A DNA stretch of 64,000 nt from Dugong dugon (lineage: Eukaryota > Chordata > Mammalia > Sirenia > Dugongidae): assembly GCA_030035585.1 (NCBI GenBank), contig CM057460.1:131858714-131922713 (forward strand). The letters are read 5' to 3'. The notes under the pieces were generated by a model. It was not told the origin of the DNA, did no database searches, and worked only from the letters and a program-made list of their open reading frames with translations. Below, one piece after another: positions 1 through 10,917 of the stretch. A program made the translations under genes and the position numbers. Within the stretch, counting starts at the first letter, position 1. The number at the start of each line of letters is the position of its first letter.

Positions 1-2035
1 TTAAGTAAAAATTCAACTTTAAACAACTCAGTTCCACGGACTTCAATGAATATGCAACTATTGACTTAATTTAAGAACCTGTGGTTTTCCTTTAGGAGGC
101 ACATCAATATTGCATTTTTCTTTTTGTTTGAGTAACTACTGGGTATAAAATTCTGCTAGGTGTTGTGATGGCCATTTTCTTGCCAAATCGTCACCCACAA
201 ATATCTAAAGGAGGCAAAATGGACACACATGAAGCGTTGCAGACCATGTCAGTGCCTGTAAGTCATTAACCGCTTGTCATCTCGAGTCAATTCCGACTTA
301 TTACACTTTAAAAAATAAGTAGTGATGAGGACTCACTGTGCAGCTCAAGTGTCAGGTTGGTGTAATAGAAGGTGCTGAGCACATTTATGTTTTCTAATGA
401 AGCAATGAATGGATTATTAGGCAATAAGCTTTTCTTGTTGTTTGAAGAATGTTGTGTATGAAAACGAAGAAACATTTTTGGGCAGATATTTCCTGTGTAA
501 TAACAGATTAAGCTGAATCTGAAGGGAAATCTGATTGAGTTTTTCTTTGTCAGGGAAAGAGGCCCAGGGGAGAGTCAGGTCCATAATCCCAGATCTAGTC
601 TTTCTGTAGTGAAGGCGAAGATCATCCATGGGATGAGCTATGAAGAGGAAAGTGGTGTAAAACTCCCAGAGACAATAAAGGCCACATCCTATAGTCACCT
701 TCTTGTCGTTCACGTGAGTCTAGCACATTTCTGCTTTATATACTAGGTCCCACTCTACCCTGGTGAGAACCCATATCAGGTCACTTCAGTCTTCTGTTGT
801 GCTCTCCTAAATCCATGTATACCATGACTTTCAGATCTGTATGTTTTCCAGAAACATTTATGTTATTTAATTATAATTGTGCCCATTTCTTTCCCTTTCT
901 GACTTTTGGAGCACATTTCTGTGCCTCCTGTAATTTCCCCTCATGCAGGAAACCCTGGCAGTAGCATGAGTTACTGGAGTTATTTTTCATGTCACAGTGC
1001 ATTTACTGACCTCCCCTGGGTGGAGCCCTGGAGTGGGCACATCTTTCGTAGAACAGAAACTGCCATGTGTGCCACTTCTGTTCTATCAGGGATCAGTAAG
1101 CATAAAGTAATATAGACTGTAAGTGCAGTAGTTGGTTAAATCACATTCTTAAAATTTTGAAACAATCTGGTCTCTGTAAAATCAGAGCAAAGTAACAGAT
1201 GAGAGGATATATGATAATTATTTGCCAAGAGTTTTCAGGCATTGCCAAACTATGTCTAGATTTTGAGTGACATCATTGTAGCAGAACTATTTCAACTATT
1301 CCATATGAACCTGTGAAGTGAATCAGTAATGTGTGATATGACTCCCAATATCAGAGTAATTTGCTCAAATTGGGCCACTACTCAGCATTCTTCTGTAGAT
1401 TGTGTCAGTATGTAAATGGATTTTGAAGCCCTAGGATCATGGAATGATGGAACTGGAAGAAACTTTAGTACTCATCATAGGAAAAAAATATAACCCCTAG
1501 TTATACAAAATGAAGCCAATATCATATAGGGCATTAATGGTGGAGGTGGATTAATAACCCAGGTTTGCCTACTGCTAAACCATTGCCTTTGCTGAGAAAT
1601 TAACTTGTGTTTCCTGTTACTATTTATATATCTTCACCTTGATAGAAAATAGCCCCCCAGGTTGAGGCCTAGTCAGGCTAGTACCCAGGTGGTAGATGAA
1701 ATAAATCAGCTGCCCTCTCCCATGACCAAGGCTCCTAATGCCAGGGAGGTGAGTCTAGACTGTTGGATCTGGCAGGGGCTGCTCATTCTCAGCTTTGGCT
1801 TGGACGTTTGCATTTGTCCAGAGTTCCATACTGGACTTTGCGATTTAAACAAGACCAGGGCACCAGAAAGTCAAATTAGCACTGGGACTAGGCATTGTTA
1901 AACTTTTAAATCCCCAGGCCAGTGTGGCTGCCTGTGCTTCTTCTGAGGGCACGGTGAACAGCAGTGAAGAATTGCTAACTTTCAGGTAGAAACTGGAGAT
2001 AGCTATTTGCTAGAAGAGGGTAAAAATAGGCAAGA
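1..2035. other. Unannotated AT-rich stretch, no gene seen
   Basis: I see no recognisable gene, RNA or confident repeat here. Open frames are under 100 codons, have no family resemblance and occur on both strands. About 1440-1590 vaguely resembles the core of an old SINE but is too diverged to call. Confidence 0.6.
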
Positions 2036-2039
2036 CGGT

Positions 2040-2260
2040 ACATTATTGTGATTAAGAGTAGGGTCTCAGGAGCCAGACTAAGCCATGCCTTGTACTGGCT
2101 CTCTGTTTTAGATAAGCTTGTTAGCCTTTCTGAGCCTCCAATTCATCACCATTTTAAAATAGAAATAATGCCTACTTTATAGGATTAGTGAAGTACATAA
2201 TGCCTAGTACTTAGTAAGCATCCAATCGATACTAATAATGAGTATTGTTTGAGAATAATA
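2040..2260 (+). repeat. MIR SINE
   Basis: The order of motifs matches MIR: GATTAAGAGTAGGGTCTCAG head, a stretch like the tRNA-related and core regions (TTAGCCTTTCTGAGCCTCCA), then TAATGCCTACTTTATAGGAT and a tail with GCCTAGTACTTAGTAAGCAT. It is highly diverged, as expected of a mammal-wide ancient SINE. It is not functional. Confidence 0.75.
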
Positions 2261-2329
2261 ATACCTGTTTTAGTAAGAAAAGAAGGAGTAGAGGAGTTAC
2301 CATTGACTGCTTTAGATAATATGCACTAT

Positions 2330-2490
2330 AAAAACCTGTTGCTGTCAAGTTATTCCAACTCATTGTGATCCTGTATGTGACAGAGGAGAACTGCTCTGCT
2401 CCATAACATTTTCTTGGCTGTAATCTCTATGGAAAGAGATTAGCAGACCTTTCTACCATGGTACCACTAGGTAGGTTTGAAACGCCATTA
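2330..2490 (-). repeat. Old, diverged AfroSINE
   Basis: On the plus strand it reads as the reverse of an AfroSINE: a diverged gtcaagttattccaactcat start, GAGAACTGCTCTGCTCCATA in the middle and a degenerate tRNA-like head near 2450-2490. It is far more diverged than the other copies in the window, so it is probably an early insertion. Confidence 0.55.
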
Positions 2491-2904
2491 ATATACACTA
2501 TAACAGAAAAACAAATACATATAGTTCAGTCTGGGTAAAAAATGTGAAACTTCGAGAGTTCTTGCCTTGATTATTAAACTACTGTGGAAATTTTCCTTTG
2601 CATTTCATGGAACATCTACTGCTGAATGATCCCATAAAGCAGGGGGTGGCTAACCTTTTCTGTAAAGGACCAGGTAGTAACTATTTTAGACTTTGTAGGC
2701 CAAGATGCAGAATCAAGGATATAATGTAGATACTTATACAACAAATTTCCACACATTTTTAAATGATGAAACTCAAAATATAATAATCATGTACACATTT
2801 TTGTAATACAGGTGTACTAATTAGAGAAGTGGACTTTTTTTTTTTTTTGGAGGACAATAACATTTTACTTAATTGTGATTCAAAAATAGCATTCTCTATC
2901 ATCA

Positions 2905-4267
2905 GCAAAAGGATACAGCACTGGAAGCATTCACTTGTCTATGCCAGGAAATTTGGAAGATAGCTACATGGCCAACCAACTGGAAGAGATCTATATTTGT
3001 ACACATACCAAAGAGAGGTGATCCAACAAAATGCAGAAATTATTGAACAATATCATTAATATCACATGCAACTAAAATTTTGCTGAAGATCATTCAAAAG
3101 CAGGTGCAGCAGTACATCAACAGGGAACTGCCAGAAATTTAAGCTGGATTCAGAAAAGGATGTAGAACAAGACATATCATTGCTGATGTCAGATGGATCT
3201 TGGCTGAAAGCAGAGAATACCAAAAAGATGTGTACATGTATTTTACTGACTATGCAAAGGCATTCAACTCTGTGGATCATAACAAAGTATGGGTAACAAT
3301 GCGAAGATGGGAATTCCAGAACACTTAATTGTGCTCATGAGGAACCTGTACTTAGACCAAGAGGCAGTCGTTCGAACAGAACAAGGGGATACTACATGGT
3401 TTAAAGTCAAGGAAGGTGCTGAGTAAATAATCCGAGAAGCTGGACTATATGAAGAAGAGGGCGTCAGGATTGGAGGAAGACTCATTAACAACCTACGATA
3501 TGCAGATGACACAACCTTGCTTACTGAAAGTGAAGAGGACTTGAAGCACTTACTGATGAAGATCAAAGACCATAGCCTTCATTACAGATTACACCTCAAC
3601 ATAAAGAAAACCAAAATTCTCACAACTGGTCCAATAAGCAATGTCATGATAAATGGAGAAAAGATTGAAGTTGTCAAGGATTTCATTTTACTTAGACCTA
3701 CAATCAATGCCCATGGAAGCAGCAATCGAGAAATCAAATGATGCATTGCATTGGGCAGATGTGTTGCAAAAGACCTCTTTAAAGTGTTAAAAAGCAAAGA
3801 TGTCACTTTGAGCACTACGGTGTGCTTGACCCAAGCCATGGTGTTTTCAGTCACATCATATGTCTGTGAAAGCTGGACAATTAATAAGGAAGACTGAAGA
3901 AGAATTGATGCCTTTGAATTATGGTGTTGATGAAGAATATTGAATATATCATGGACTGCCAGAAGAAGGAACAAATTCTGTCTTGGAAGAAGTACAGCCA
4001 GAATGCTCCTTAGAAGCAAGGATGGCAAGACTTTGTCTCACATACTTTGGACATGTTATCAGGAGGGACCAGTCCCTGGAGAAGGACATCATGCTTGGTC
4101 AGTGAAAAAGAGGAAGACCCTCAGTGAGACGGATTGACACAGTGGCTGCAGCAATGGGCTCAAGCATAACAACAATTGTGAGGATGGTGCAGGACCAGGC
4201 AGTGTTTCATGCTGTCGTACATAGGGTCGCTATGGTCGGAACTGACTCGAGGGCAACTAACAACAAC
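2905..4267 (+). mobile_element. RTE (BovB-like) LINE, 5'-truncated, inserted in a hAT element
   Basis: This is the 3' part of an RTE-clade retrotransposon. Its single ORF in intact members encodes an endonuclease and a reverse transcriptase that primes on nicked target DNA. Here the endonuclease part is missing. The RT is visible in pieces: a fingers/palm segment over about 3100-3280, then INNLRYADDTTLL at about 3484-3522 with the YADD catalytic box, and a downstream part rich in LNIKKTK and GPIS motifs (to about 3740). The C-terminal region continues in other frames to about 4200, with a segment like RIDAFEL. A stop just before the YADD block (about 3424) and several frameshifts show it is dead. 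The 3' end (GGGTCGCTATGGTCGGAACT, then CAACTAACAACAACA) matches the tail of the local SINEs. Confidence 0.9.
3424..4137 (+). pseudogene. RTE reverse-transcriptase pseudogene fragment
   Basis: The coding remnant of the RTE above. The open stretch from the in-frame stop at about 3424 to 3741 covers the palm with Y-A-D-D and the thumb-side KSL/LNIKKTK-type segment. The C-terminal domain follows in shifted frames: one piece near 3940-4137 carries an SWTAR-type motif and ends in another frame. Multiple stops and frame changes rule out activity. It would act as an RNA-dependent DNA polymerase in intact relatives. The family call rests on the YADD box, residue order and shared 3' end. Confidence 0.8.
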
Positions 4268-4536
4268 ATTCCACTGTAGAAACTGTTCTTAGCTCATAGG
4301 CTATACAAAATCAGGTGATAGGACAAATTTAGCTCATGGGCAGTAGTTCGCCAACCCTGGCCTTAAAGGATTAGGGAAGCAAAAGAGCCATGAGAGATTT
4401 TGTTCAAATTAACGTGTTAGCAAAATAACGTTTGAGTAATCTCAGGGTAATAGTAGAGAAATAGGATGTTCCAATCTGTTTGTAAAAAATTAGGATAAGG
4501 TAGATAGATTAGATTCATAGGTGTAGAAATAGCTAT

Positions 4537-4674
4537 GTTGTTGTTGTTAGGTGCCATCGAGTCAGTTGTGACTCGTAGCTACTCTACAGGACAGAGTAGA
4601 ACTGCTGGTGGATTTGAACTGCCAGCCTTTTGGTTAGCAGCTAACCTCTTAACCACTGTGCAACCAGGCCTCCC
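4537..4674 (-). repeat. AfroSINE with (AAC)n-type tail
   Basis: On the plus strand it starts with (GTT)n (the reverse of an AAC tail), then GGTGCCATCGAGTCAG, the body GACAGAGTAGAACTGC, and ends with the reversed tRNA-like head TTAACCACTGTGCAACCAGG. Short similar sequences flank it (aggtgtag / aggtatag). The tail type matches the RTE 3' end, consistent with RTE-driven mobility. Confidence 0.92.
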
Positions 4675-4679
4675 AGGTA

Positions 4680-6186
4680 TAGGTATAGATATATAGATAT
4701 AAAAAGATAGAGAGATATTACATGTATATGGTAAGTTTGAGTCATGAAATGAGAAATATGGCTGGGATAGTGTCTGAACATATTTGGAGTATGTAGAATA
4801 CAATTGCAAACAGATCTTAAGAATTGTCATAGGTCCCTGGTCTCTAGAATATAAAAAAGGATTCCCTTTCTTTTTATACTTGTGTTAACTTTCTGCAGAG
4901 AGGGTAGACAGGTTGACAGGTGCCTTCCTATGTGCATGCAACCAGATGTAGGGCCATTTTAGCAGAAAGGAGAAAGAGCACATCAAAGGCAGTGACAAGG
5001 GATACTCATTTCATTTCCTCCCTTAAAAGAACACAGTAGCCTGGAAGTGAAGACTAATAACAGGAATGGACATTCTTTTTTTCCTTTGTATGTGCCCAAT
5101 GTGAGACGAATGTGAAGAAGTGAAGGGAAATCCACAGATGTTCCCCAGAACCCTTTCTTAAATGATAACAGTAAATCCAAATTAAATTACTCGTGTGCGT
5201 ATTATTTTAGATAAAATTCAGATAGGAGAGGTGTGCAGAAGCCCTAGTAATTTGGGGATGCCTGACACCTTCTGCTGTTTGTGCCATGATGAGCATCCTG
5301 TGCACGTGGGTCTGGCAGAGAGCGTATGCCTTATCTGCTGCAGTGGGACCTTCTTGCATTGTGGTAGAATGGAGAGATGAGATCAGGGAATGGGATCCAA
5401 ATGTGACACCAATAAGGACAAAAATCCTTTAAGCTTTCCGAATAGAGTCAGGACTGTGGAGAGCCAAAAAGATGAGACCAGAGAGCCATGATTGAGGAGA
5501 GTCCATTGGACTCTGGTAATTTGGAAGAGCTGATGTTGCCCTAAAGCGGCTTTCATTTGAGTGCAGTTGAATGGTGATTACCAGACCCATTATTTGCAGG
5601 AATGAAGACATTGACCATTGGGACAGCTTTGATATATTCTGGGGATGGGGTAGAGGAAAGAGTGTGGGGTAGCAGGAAGCCTAGCGAAAAAGAGAAAATG
5701 GGGCAAGTCATCGTACCCCAGAGGTAGTACAAACAGTCCCTAAACCAGGTATGAATTTGGGCTTAGAGAAGGCATTTGAGTTTGCAGCTGATCCTTAGGA
5801 ATATCCTGAGGTTCAGTCAGAATGGGGAAGGTCAGTGCCTCAGTTTTGTAAGTACAGAGATGATACGGTAGAAACACCAGGTCCTGAGGGGATATATGCA
5901 GAGCTCTGTCTAAGCAGGATGGAGGACTAAGTTCTTTCCCCAGAAGTTTAAGAATGGCAGGAAAGTACTTGGAGTCAGGCCAGGCAGCCATCTAGAGACT
6001 GTTGACAGGTTTTCTCTCTGACTGCCTGGGCACTGGATAGGTATGGGCATATTCATGAAGAGAGTAAAGGAAACAAAATTGTATGAATTGCCCAAATATC
6101 TTGAATAGTTTTGGTGTTCTTAGGAGGCCTTGTGGAAAGAGGCAAAGTTTGGTTGACCCTGCCACTGATTTACTGGATGACTGCAT
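4680..6186. other. Unannotated stretch, no gene seen
   Basis: It begins with a short (TATAGA)-rich tract at about 4676-4710. The rest has no recognised repeat or gene. Open frames of 60-83 codons lie on both strands with no motif and look like chance. Confidence 0.55.
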
Positions 6187-6200
6187 CATAGTTTGAATAG

Positions 6201-6361
6201 TAGTAGTTGTTGTTAGGTGCCATCAAGTAGTTTCGACTCATAGCAACCATACAGGTCAGAGTAGAACTGACCCGTAGGGTTTCCAAGGAGCGACTGGTGG
6301 ATTTGAACTGCTGACCTTTTGGTTAGCAGCCAAGCACTTAACCAGTATGCCACCAGGGCTC
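6201..6361 (-). repeat. AfroSINE with clear target duplication
   Basis: Antisense copy running from an AAC-type tail (GTTGTTGTTAGGTGCC) to the tRNA-like head (ACCAGTATGCCACCAGGGCT). The flanks catagtttgaatag (6187-6200) and catagcttgaatag (6362-6375) match at 13 of 14 positions and form a target-site duplication, confirming insertion by LINE machinery. Confidence 0.93.
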
Positions 6362-6600
6362 CATAGCTTGAATAGAAAATTATATTTTAATACTTTTCCC
6401 AAATAACCGGTTTTTTTAAGACTTACTTTTTCTCTGTTCCCTGAAAAGCAAACTTAATCTCATAGACATCAGTTCTTTCTTTCTTTCTTTTTAGACATTA
6501 GTTCTTGATATATGTTTCAGCAGTGCATTTGCATTGGTGGAGAACACCCAATCACTGTTCACTGTAATTGCTTTTCTCTTTACAGCATTTAAAGCCTATT

Positions 6601-6757
6601 GGGAGCCCTGGTGGCACAGTGGTTAAGCTTTTGGCTGCTAACCAAGAGGTCAGCCGCTAGAATCCACCAGTTGTTCCTTGGAAACCATATGGGGCAGTTG
6701 TACTCTGTCCTGTAGGGTCGCTATGAGTTGGAATTGACTCAGTGGCAGGTTTTTTTT
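6601..6757 (+). repeat. AfroSINE with GGTTTT-type tail
   Basis: Sense copy with head GGGAGCCCTGGTGGCACAGT, the B-box region around TCAGCCGCTAGAATCCACC, the body GGGGCAGTTGTACTCTGTCC and the terminus GAATTGACTCAGTGGCAGG followed by a T-run. The tail belongs to the T-rich class rather than the (AAC)n class. A G-rich run (GGGGGTGGGGG) follows at about 6758. Confidence 0.92.
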
Positions 6758-6889
6758 GGGGGTGGGGGTTGGAAGTGCTGGGTGCTGTGCTAGAATTATA
6801 AAGATAATTTTGATATGGTTTCTGGAGAACATAGCTTTAACACTAATGTTAATTAGGACATAGTGGTCTGTAGTCCTGAAAAGATACAT

Positions 6890-8284
6890 AAAATTGCTGC
6901 AAAAATGAAGAGGAGATAGAAACTAACTTTCTTGATTTCTGACAGTGTTTACTTTTAATAATGGCTTATTGACAATTGAATCATCTTTGAGTCTACATGT
7001 GTACTGAAATAATGCATGGAAAATTTTTATCAGATGCTGCTTTATTTTTTAAAAGTATCTAAGACAAAATCTAATTTTTTTCTCTCTAAAACAGCAAGCA
7101 CAATAAATAAACTTCTGGATTATATTATAACAAACTCTGGTGCTATTTATCCATTTGAATTAAGTGCTAGAATTCCTGCTGGGAGTTCACTATCACAAAG
7201 TGCATCAAATTTCATGGTTTGAGAATTGCTCCATTTCAAATCAGCTTGATGAGGGGTAAAATAGGACAGAGAAAAATTCTTAAACATCCTCTTGAAAATA
7301 TGATGAGGGAGGAAAAGGTAAATTATAATAGTGACTATGAATCTCAGGATTCAAGACTAGGATTTTTTTTAACCCCTTTGCATTGGTTTGCACTGAAATA
7401 GAATAATTGTCAAAAGATCTCGTTACCGTGGTGATACATCTTTCAAGAGCACACAACTAGAAAAAGTCACTCAATTGTAATACCAGAAACACTGAACACA
7501 GTATAACAGTCTTTCTTTCTTTTTAATATTAACCATTGTTTTACTACATAAAAATAATACAAAATTGAGTTTTATGAACTGGGATGAAATGAGAAGAAAA
7601 TAATCCAATGTGATATATATGCTTCATTTTTGTAGGAAGCTTGTACTTCTTAAACTATTTTTTCCTGTCATATATCAAGCTACGAAAAACTGACCATTTG
7701 GGAACCAAATACAAGCAATTCTCAAGCAAACCATGTTATCCCTATAAATATGCTATATGGATGTGTGTGTGTGTATGTGTATTTTTTTATGTGGGTAGAA
7801 GTTTCTGCTCAAGAGTGAAGCTGCAATATATGTGAACAGCAATTCCCTCCTCTCTGTCTCCTTTTATCTCTCTTCTCTGCCTTCCGTCCTTCCTTCACTT
7901 TCACTGTGTCTCACTGCATTTTCTGTTTTGTAGTTTCCACTACTGGCTCTTAATTCCCTTCTCCCTTGCTTCCCTGTTTTTTCTTTGCATTTCTCTTACA
8001 TACTTAAAAAAATAAAATGATAACAGAATAGCCTAAGACTGGTGCTAAGATAATCTCATGATAGTGACAGCGTATTGTTGCCAGGTTGAGGAGCATTTGA
8101 CTTTGGATGAGGTTAGGTGCAGGGCACATGGGGGAGGTGGGTAAGGGAAAGGGTGGAAGGGCGGATTTGATAGCAGGGAAAAGGGAACAACCACAGTAGC
8201 AGAGGCGTTTGAGTAATGGGGAAAAGTCTCCCTGGCAGCACCAGCATGGAAGTTTCTGCTTTCCCTTCTAAACCAAAAAACCCA
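6890..8284. other. Unannotated stretch with a short GT repeat
   Basis: No gene or confident interspersed repeat is seen. A short (GT)n tract lies at 7761-7780 and a pyrimidine-rich run at about 7845-7990. Open frames are at most 88 codons and have no motif. Confidence 0.5.
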
Positions 8285-8468
8285 CTGCTGGGGGAGTTGA
8301 TTGTGACTCATAGCGACCCCATAGGGTTCCTAAGGCTATAACTCCCTACAGAAGCAGACTGCCACATCTTTCTCACTCTGGAGCTGCTGGTGGTTTCCAA
8401 CTGCCTGCCTTTGATTAGCATTGGATCAGCAGTCGATTTCTTTAACCACTGTGCCACCAGGGGTCCCT
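8285..8468 (-). repeat. AfroSINE (longer form)
   Basis: Antisense copy. GTGACTCATAGCGACCCCAT marks the 3' part. GCAGACTGCCACATCTTTCT is the extra middle segment found in the longer SINE form. The tRNA-like head ends at CACTGTGCCACCAGGGGTCC. Diverged but complete. Confidence 0.88.
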
Positions 8469-8957
8469 TCCAACCCAGTAAGCTTAATAAAATTCCTGCT
8501 ACCAAAATAGTAGAAGGCTTTAGCAAATATGCTGCAGGAGGCTTTAGTAGAGCACAGTAGAATCTTGGGTAGAATTTCACCTACACCATTCAGTGCAGTA
8601 TGTACCTTAGTGAAGCAGAATTTAGGAGCAGAAATAGACATACAGTTGGTGAAAAATAATTGAAATACAAAAGAAATGCACTGACAGCTGCCTCCTTCTA
8701 CCAGATCAAACATTCTCATAGCTCAGCTCCATTTTCTCTGCATTCTCATTACACTGGCTAGAATAACTAGGCAGTAAAACACCTAGGCTACAAGTTTTCT
8801 ATTTCTATATTTAGAAAGGAAAACTGCCAAACAAGAACCCTTCTAGAATATAAACATCTTGTTTCCATCTTTAGTGGTGGTAGTTTGATGGCAAGTGATT
8901 GATCACCATTTTCCATCCCAGTTTTAGCCATGGAAGTGCTCCAGGAAGTACTTCAGA

Positions 8958-9138
8958 CAGGGGTGGATTAACTAGTAAGCAAGGTACTCCTTGGCTTACA
9001 TTGAGCAAGGGGTGCGTGGGTTTAGTTGTGTTTACTTACTAATCTTTAGTGCCTAGCTTCATAATGTGGTGCAACCATGTGAAATTGTGCACTGCGGTAA
9101 GTTTGTGCATACCTTGCTTATTGGGTAATCTGTCCCTA
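8958..9138. mobile_element. Small hAT-like MITE with inverted ends
   Basis: The left arm (8958-8986) carries CAGGGGTGGATTAACTAG then TAAGCAAGGTA. The reverse complement of the right arm (about 9106-9138) reads close to the same, ending in AATAAGCAAGGTATGC. Flanks are acttcaga (8950-8957) and ggttcaga (9139-9146), 6 of 8 matching, compatible with an 8-bp hAT target duplication. It is about 181 bp with no coding capacity. I do not recognise the family name. Confidence 0.6.
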
Positions 9139-9431
9139 GGTTCAGACCTGTATGAAGCCAGGATGCTGTTGTGGGCTCCCTGGACTTTTCCACACTCGAT
9201 AAAGCCATAGGCACCTCGGAAACCACTGTGACCAGAATGCAGGGTGGTAGAGGAGGTCTAGAAGAGAATGCCTGGTGTCCAGTTTTCCATCCATAATGCT
9301 CACAAATACAGTAAACCAGTAAATGGATGCATGTGCTCTCTAGCAGTTCATACCCATATAAGCTTCAGTTGAGGTGTTTTCCTATATGAAGTTATTTGAA
9401 TCTTTTGATTTACTGATTTCTACTTTGCTTC

Positions 9432-10145
9432 TTCTTGTTGTTGTTGTTGTTAGATGCCTTTCAGTTGGTCCCGACTCATAGCGAAGGTATGTACAACAGA
9501 ACAAAACACTGCCCAGGCCTGCACCATCCTCACAATTGTTCCTGTGTTTGAGCCCATTGTCGTAGCCACTGTGTCAAACCATCTTGTTGAGGGTCTTCCT
9601 CTTTTTCTCTGACCCTCTGCTTCATCAAGTGTGATGTCCTTCTCCAGGGACTGGTCCCTCCTGATAACATGTCCAAAGGACCTGAGACAAAGTCTCGCCA
9701 TCCTTACTTCTAAGGAGTATTCTGGCTGCACTTCCTCCAAGACAGAGTTGTTTGTTTTTCTGGCAGTCCATGGCATATTCAATATTCTTTGCCAACACTG
9801 TAATTCAAAGGCATCAATTCTTCTTCGGTCTTTCTTATTCATTGTCTAGCTTTCACATGCATATGAGGGAATTGAAAATACCATGGCTTGGGTCAGGCAC
9901 ACCTTAGTTCTCAAAGTGACATCTTTGCTTTTTAACACTTTAAAGAGATCTTTTGCAGCAGATTTGCCCCATGCAATATGTTGTTTGATTCCTTGACTGC
10001 TGCTCCCGTGGGTGTTGATTGAGGATCCAAGTAAAATGAAATCCTTGACAATTTTAGTCTTTTCTCTCTTTATCATGATCTTACTTATTGGTCCAGTTGT
10101 GGGGATTTTTGTTTTCTTTGTGCTGAGGTGTAATCCACACTGAAG
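9432..10145 (-). mobile_element. RTE (BovB-like) LINE, antisense, 5'-truncated
   Basis: The antisense 3' end of an RTE: (GTT)n then GACTCATAGCGAAGG at 9430-9490 is the shared 3' terminus. The coding part runs on the minus strand in two overlapping frames. 9450-9842 encodes the C-terminal region (residues such as RRIDAFELQCWQRIL, PWTARKT and RRGRPSTRWFDT). 9846-10076 encodes the preceding segment with KIVKDFILLGSSINTHG and AMVFSIPSYACES. The RT palm is missing, so the copy starts inside the domain downstream of YADD. One frameshift separates the two parts. It is better preserved than the copy at 2.9-4.3 kb. Confidence 0.92.
9450..10076 (-). pseudogene. RTE ORF C-terminal remnant
   Basis: Two minus-strand open stretches (10076-9846, then 9842-9450) join across a small frame shift. 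They correspond to the region after the reverse transcriptase palm in RTE proteins, ending near the element's 3' UTR. The role of this C-terminal region in RTEs is poorly defined; here it is a relic without endonuclease or catalytic RT residues. The 130-codon part looks like conserved coding sequence, but it belongs to a truncated LINE. Confidence 0.8.
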
Positions 10146-10917
10146 GCTGCGGCCTTCGATCTCACTTTCCTGGTAGTCATCATTTATTTAGGCAGCTTGC
10201 TTTGTGACATTTAGCCCACTGCCTAAATAATGCTTCAGAACTCTCTAAATTGGCACTCATTTGGTAGAGAAGACTTAAAGAGGGAAAAAAACAGTAAACA
10301 GTATTATCTCCTAAGCATAATGCTAAATTATATTTAATTTATGCATGCATATTTAAATATGTAAATATGCCACAAAGCATAATTAATTCATTGACATGAC
10401 TCTGCTGAGCCATTGTACAGTAAGTTGATGAGATGTTGAGAAAAGAGCTGTTCACTGGTGTCTAATGAATTGAAGGCATCCATATTCAACTTGTTAACAG
10501 TAAGTTAATCGAAGAGCTAATTATAAAGAAACACTATTAGAAATTTCTCTTTTGGATATATTTGAGCTCTCCCCTCTCAAATTCTGAAAAAGTAAGTGTT
10601 GATTGTTTTTTATATCACCAGAGAAGATGAGAATAAAATTTATATGATGATGATTTAATATGTTCTCAAAATCATAAAATCCTATGGGCTGGGACCAAGG
10701 GACACCGTCTTGCCCAGTCCCCTCACTTTAGGCAAGTTTGCATATAAATGTGATGATGGCAGGCATTCAGCCATGTCATTTTAGGTTAAGTATATTACAT
10801 AATTGTTTGGAAATATATTTTTTAGTTATATCTAAGCATATTAAGATATTTAGCAATTCCCAGAACAACCGAATCATCCACATCCTTGCTAATTTGCCTT
10901 TCAGTTTTGATTTAATT
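10146..10917. other. Unannotated AT-rich stretch
   Basis: No gene or confident repeat. A locally palindromic AT-rich tract (TTTATGCATGCATATTTAAA region) lies at about 10325-10375. Confidence 0.5.

Larger units (their letters stand above)
2640..4360. mobile_element. hAT-type DNA transposon relic (MER20/MER58-like) split by an RTE
   Basis: The left end at 2640 reads CAGGGGGTGGCTAACC followed by TTTTCTGTAAAGGACCAGGT, typical of a large group of non-autonomous mammalian hAT-Charlie elements. The matching right end at about 4320-4360 reads GTTCGCCAACCCTGG. Flanks are ccataaag (2632-2639) and ccttaaag (4361-4368), an 8-bp target duplication with one mismatch, the length expected for hAT. The middle (about 2905-4267) is an RTE LINE inserted later. 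The exact subfamily cannot be named by eye. There is no transposase coding. Confidence 0.75.

Noticed and set aside
3264-4028. Long minus-strand frames opposite the RTE
   Set aside because: They are antisense shadows of the RTE coding remnant; the plus strand carries the YADD motif.
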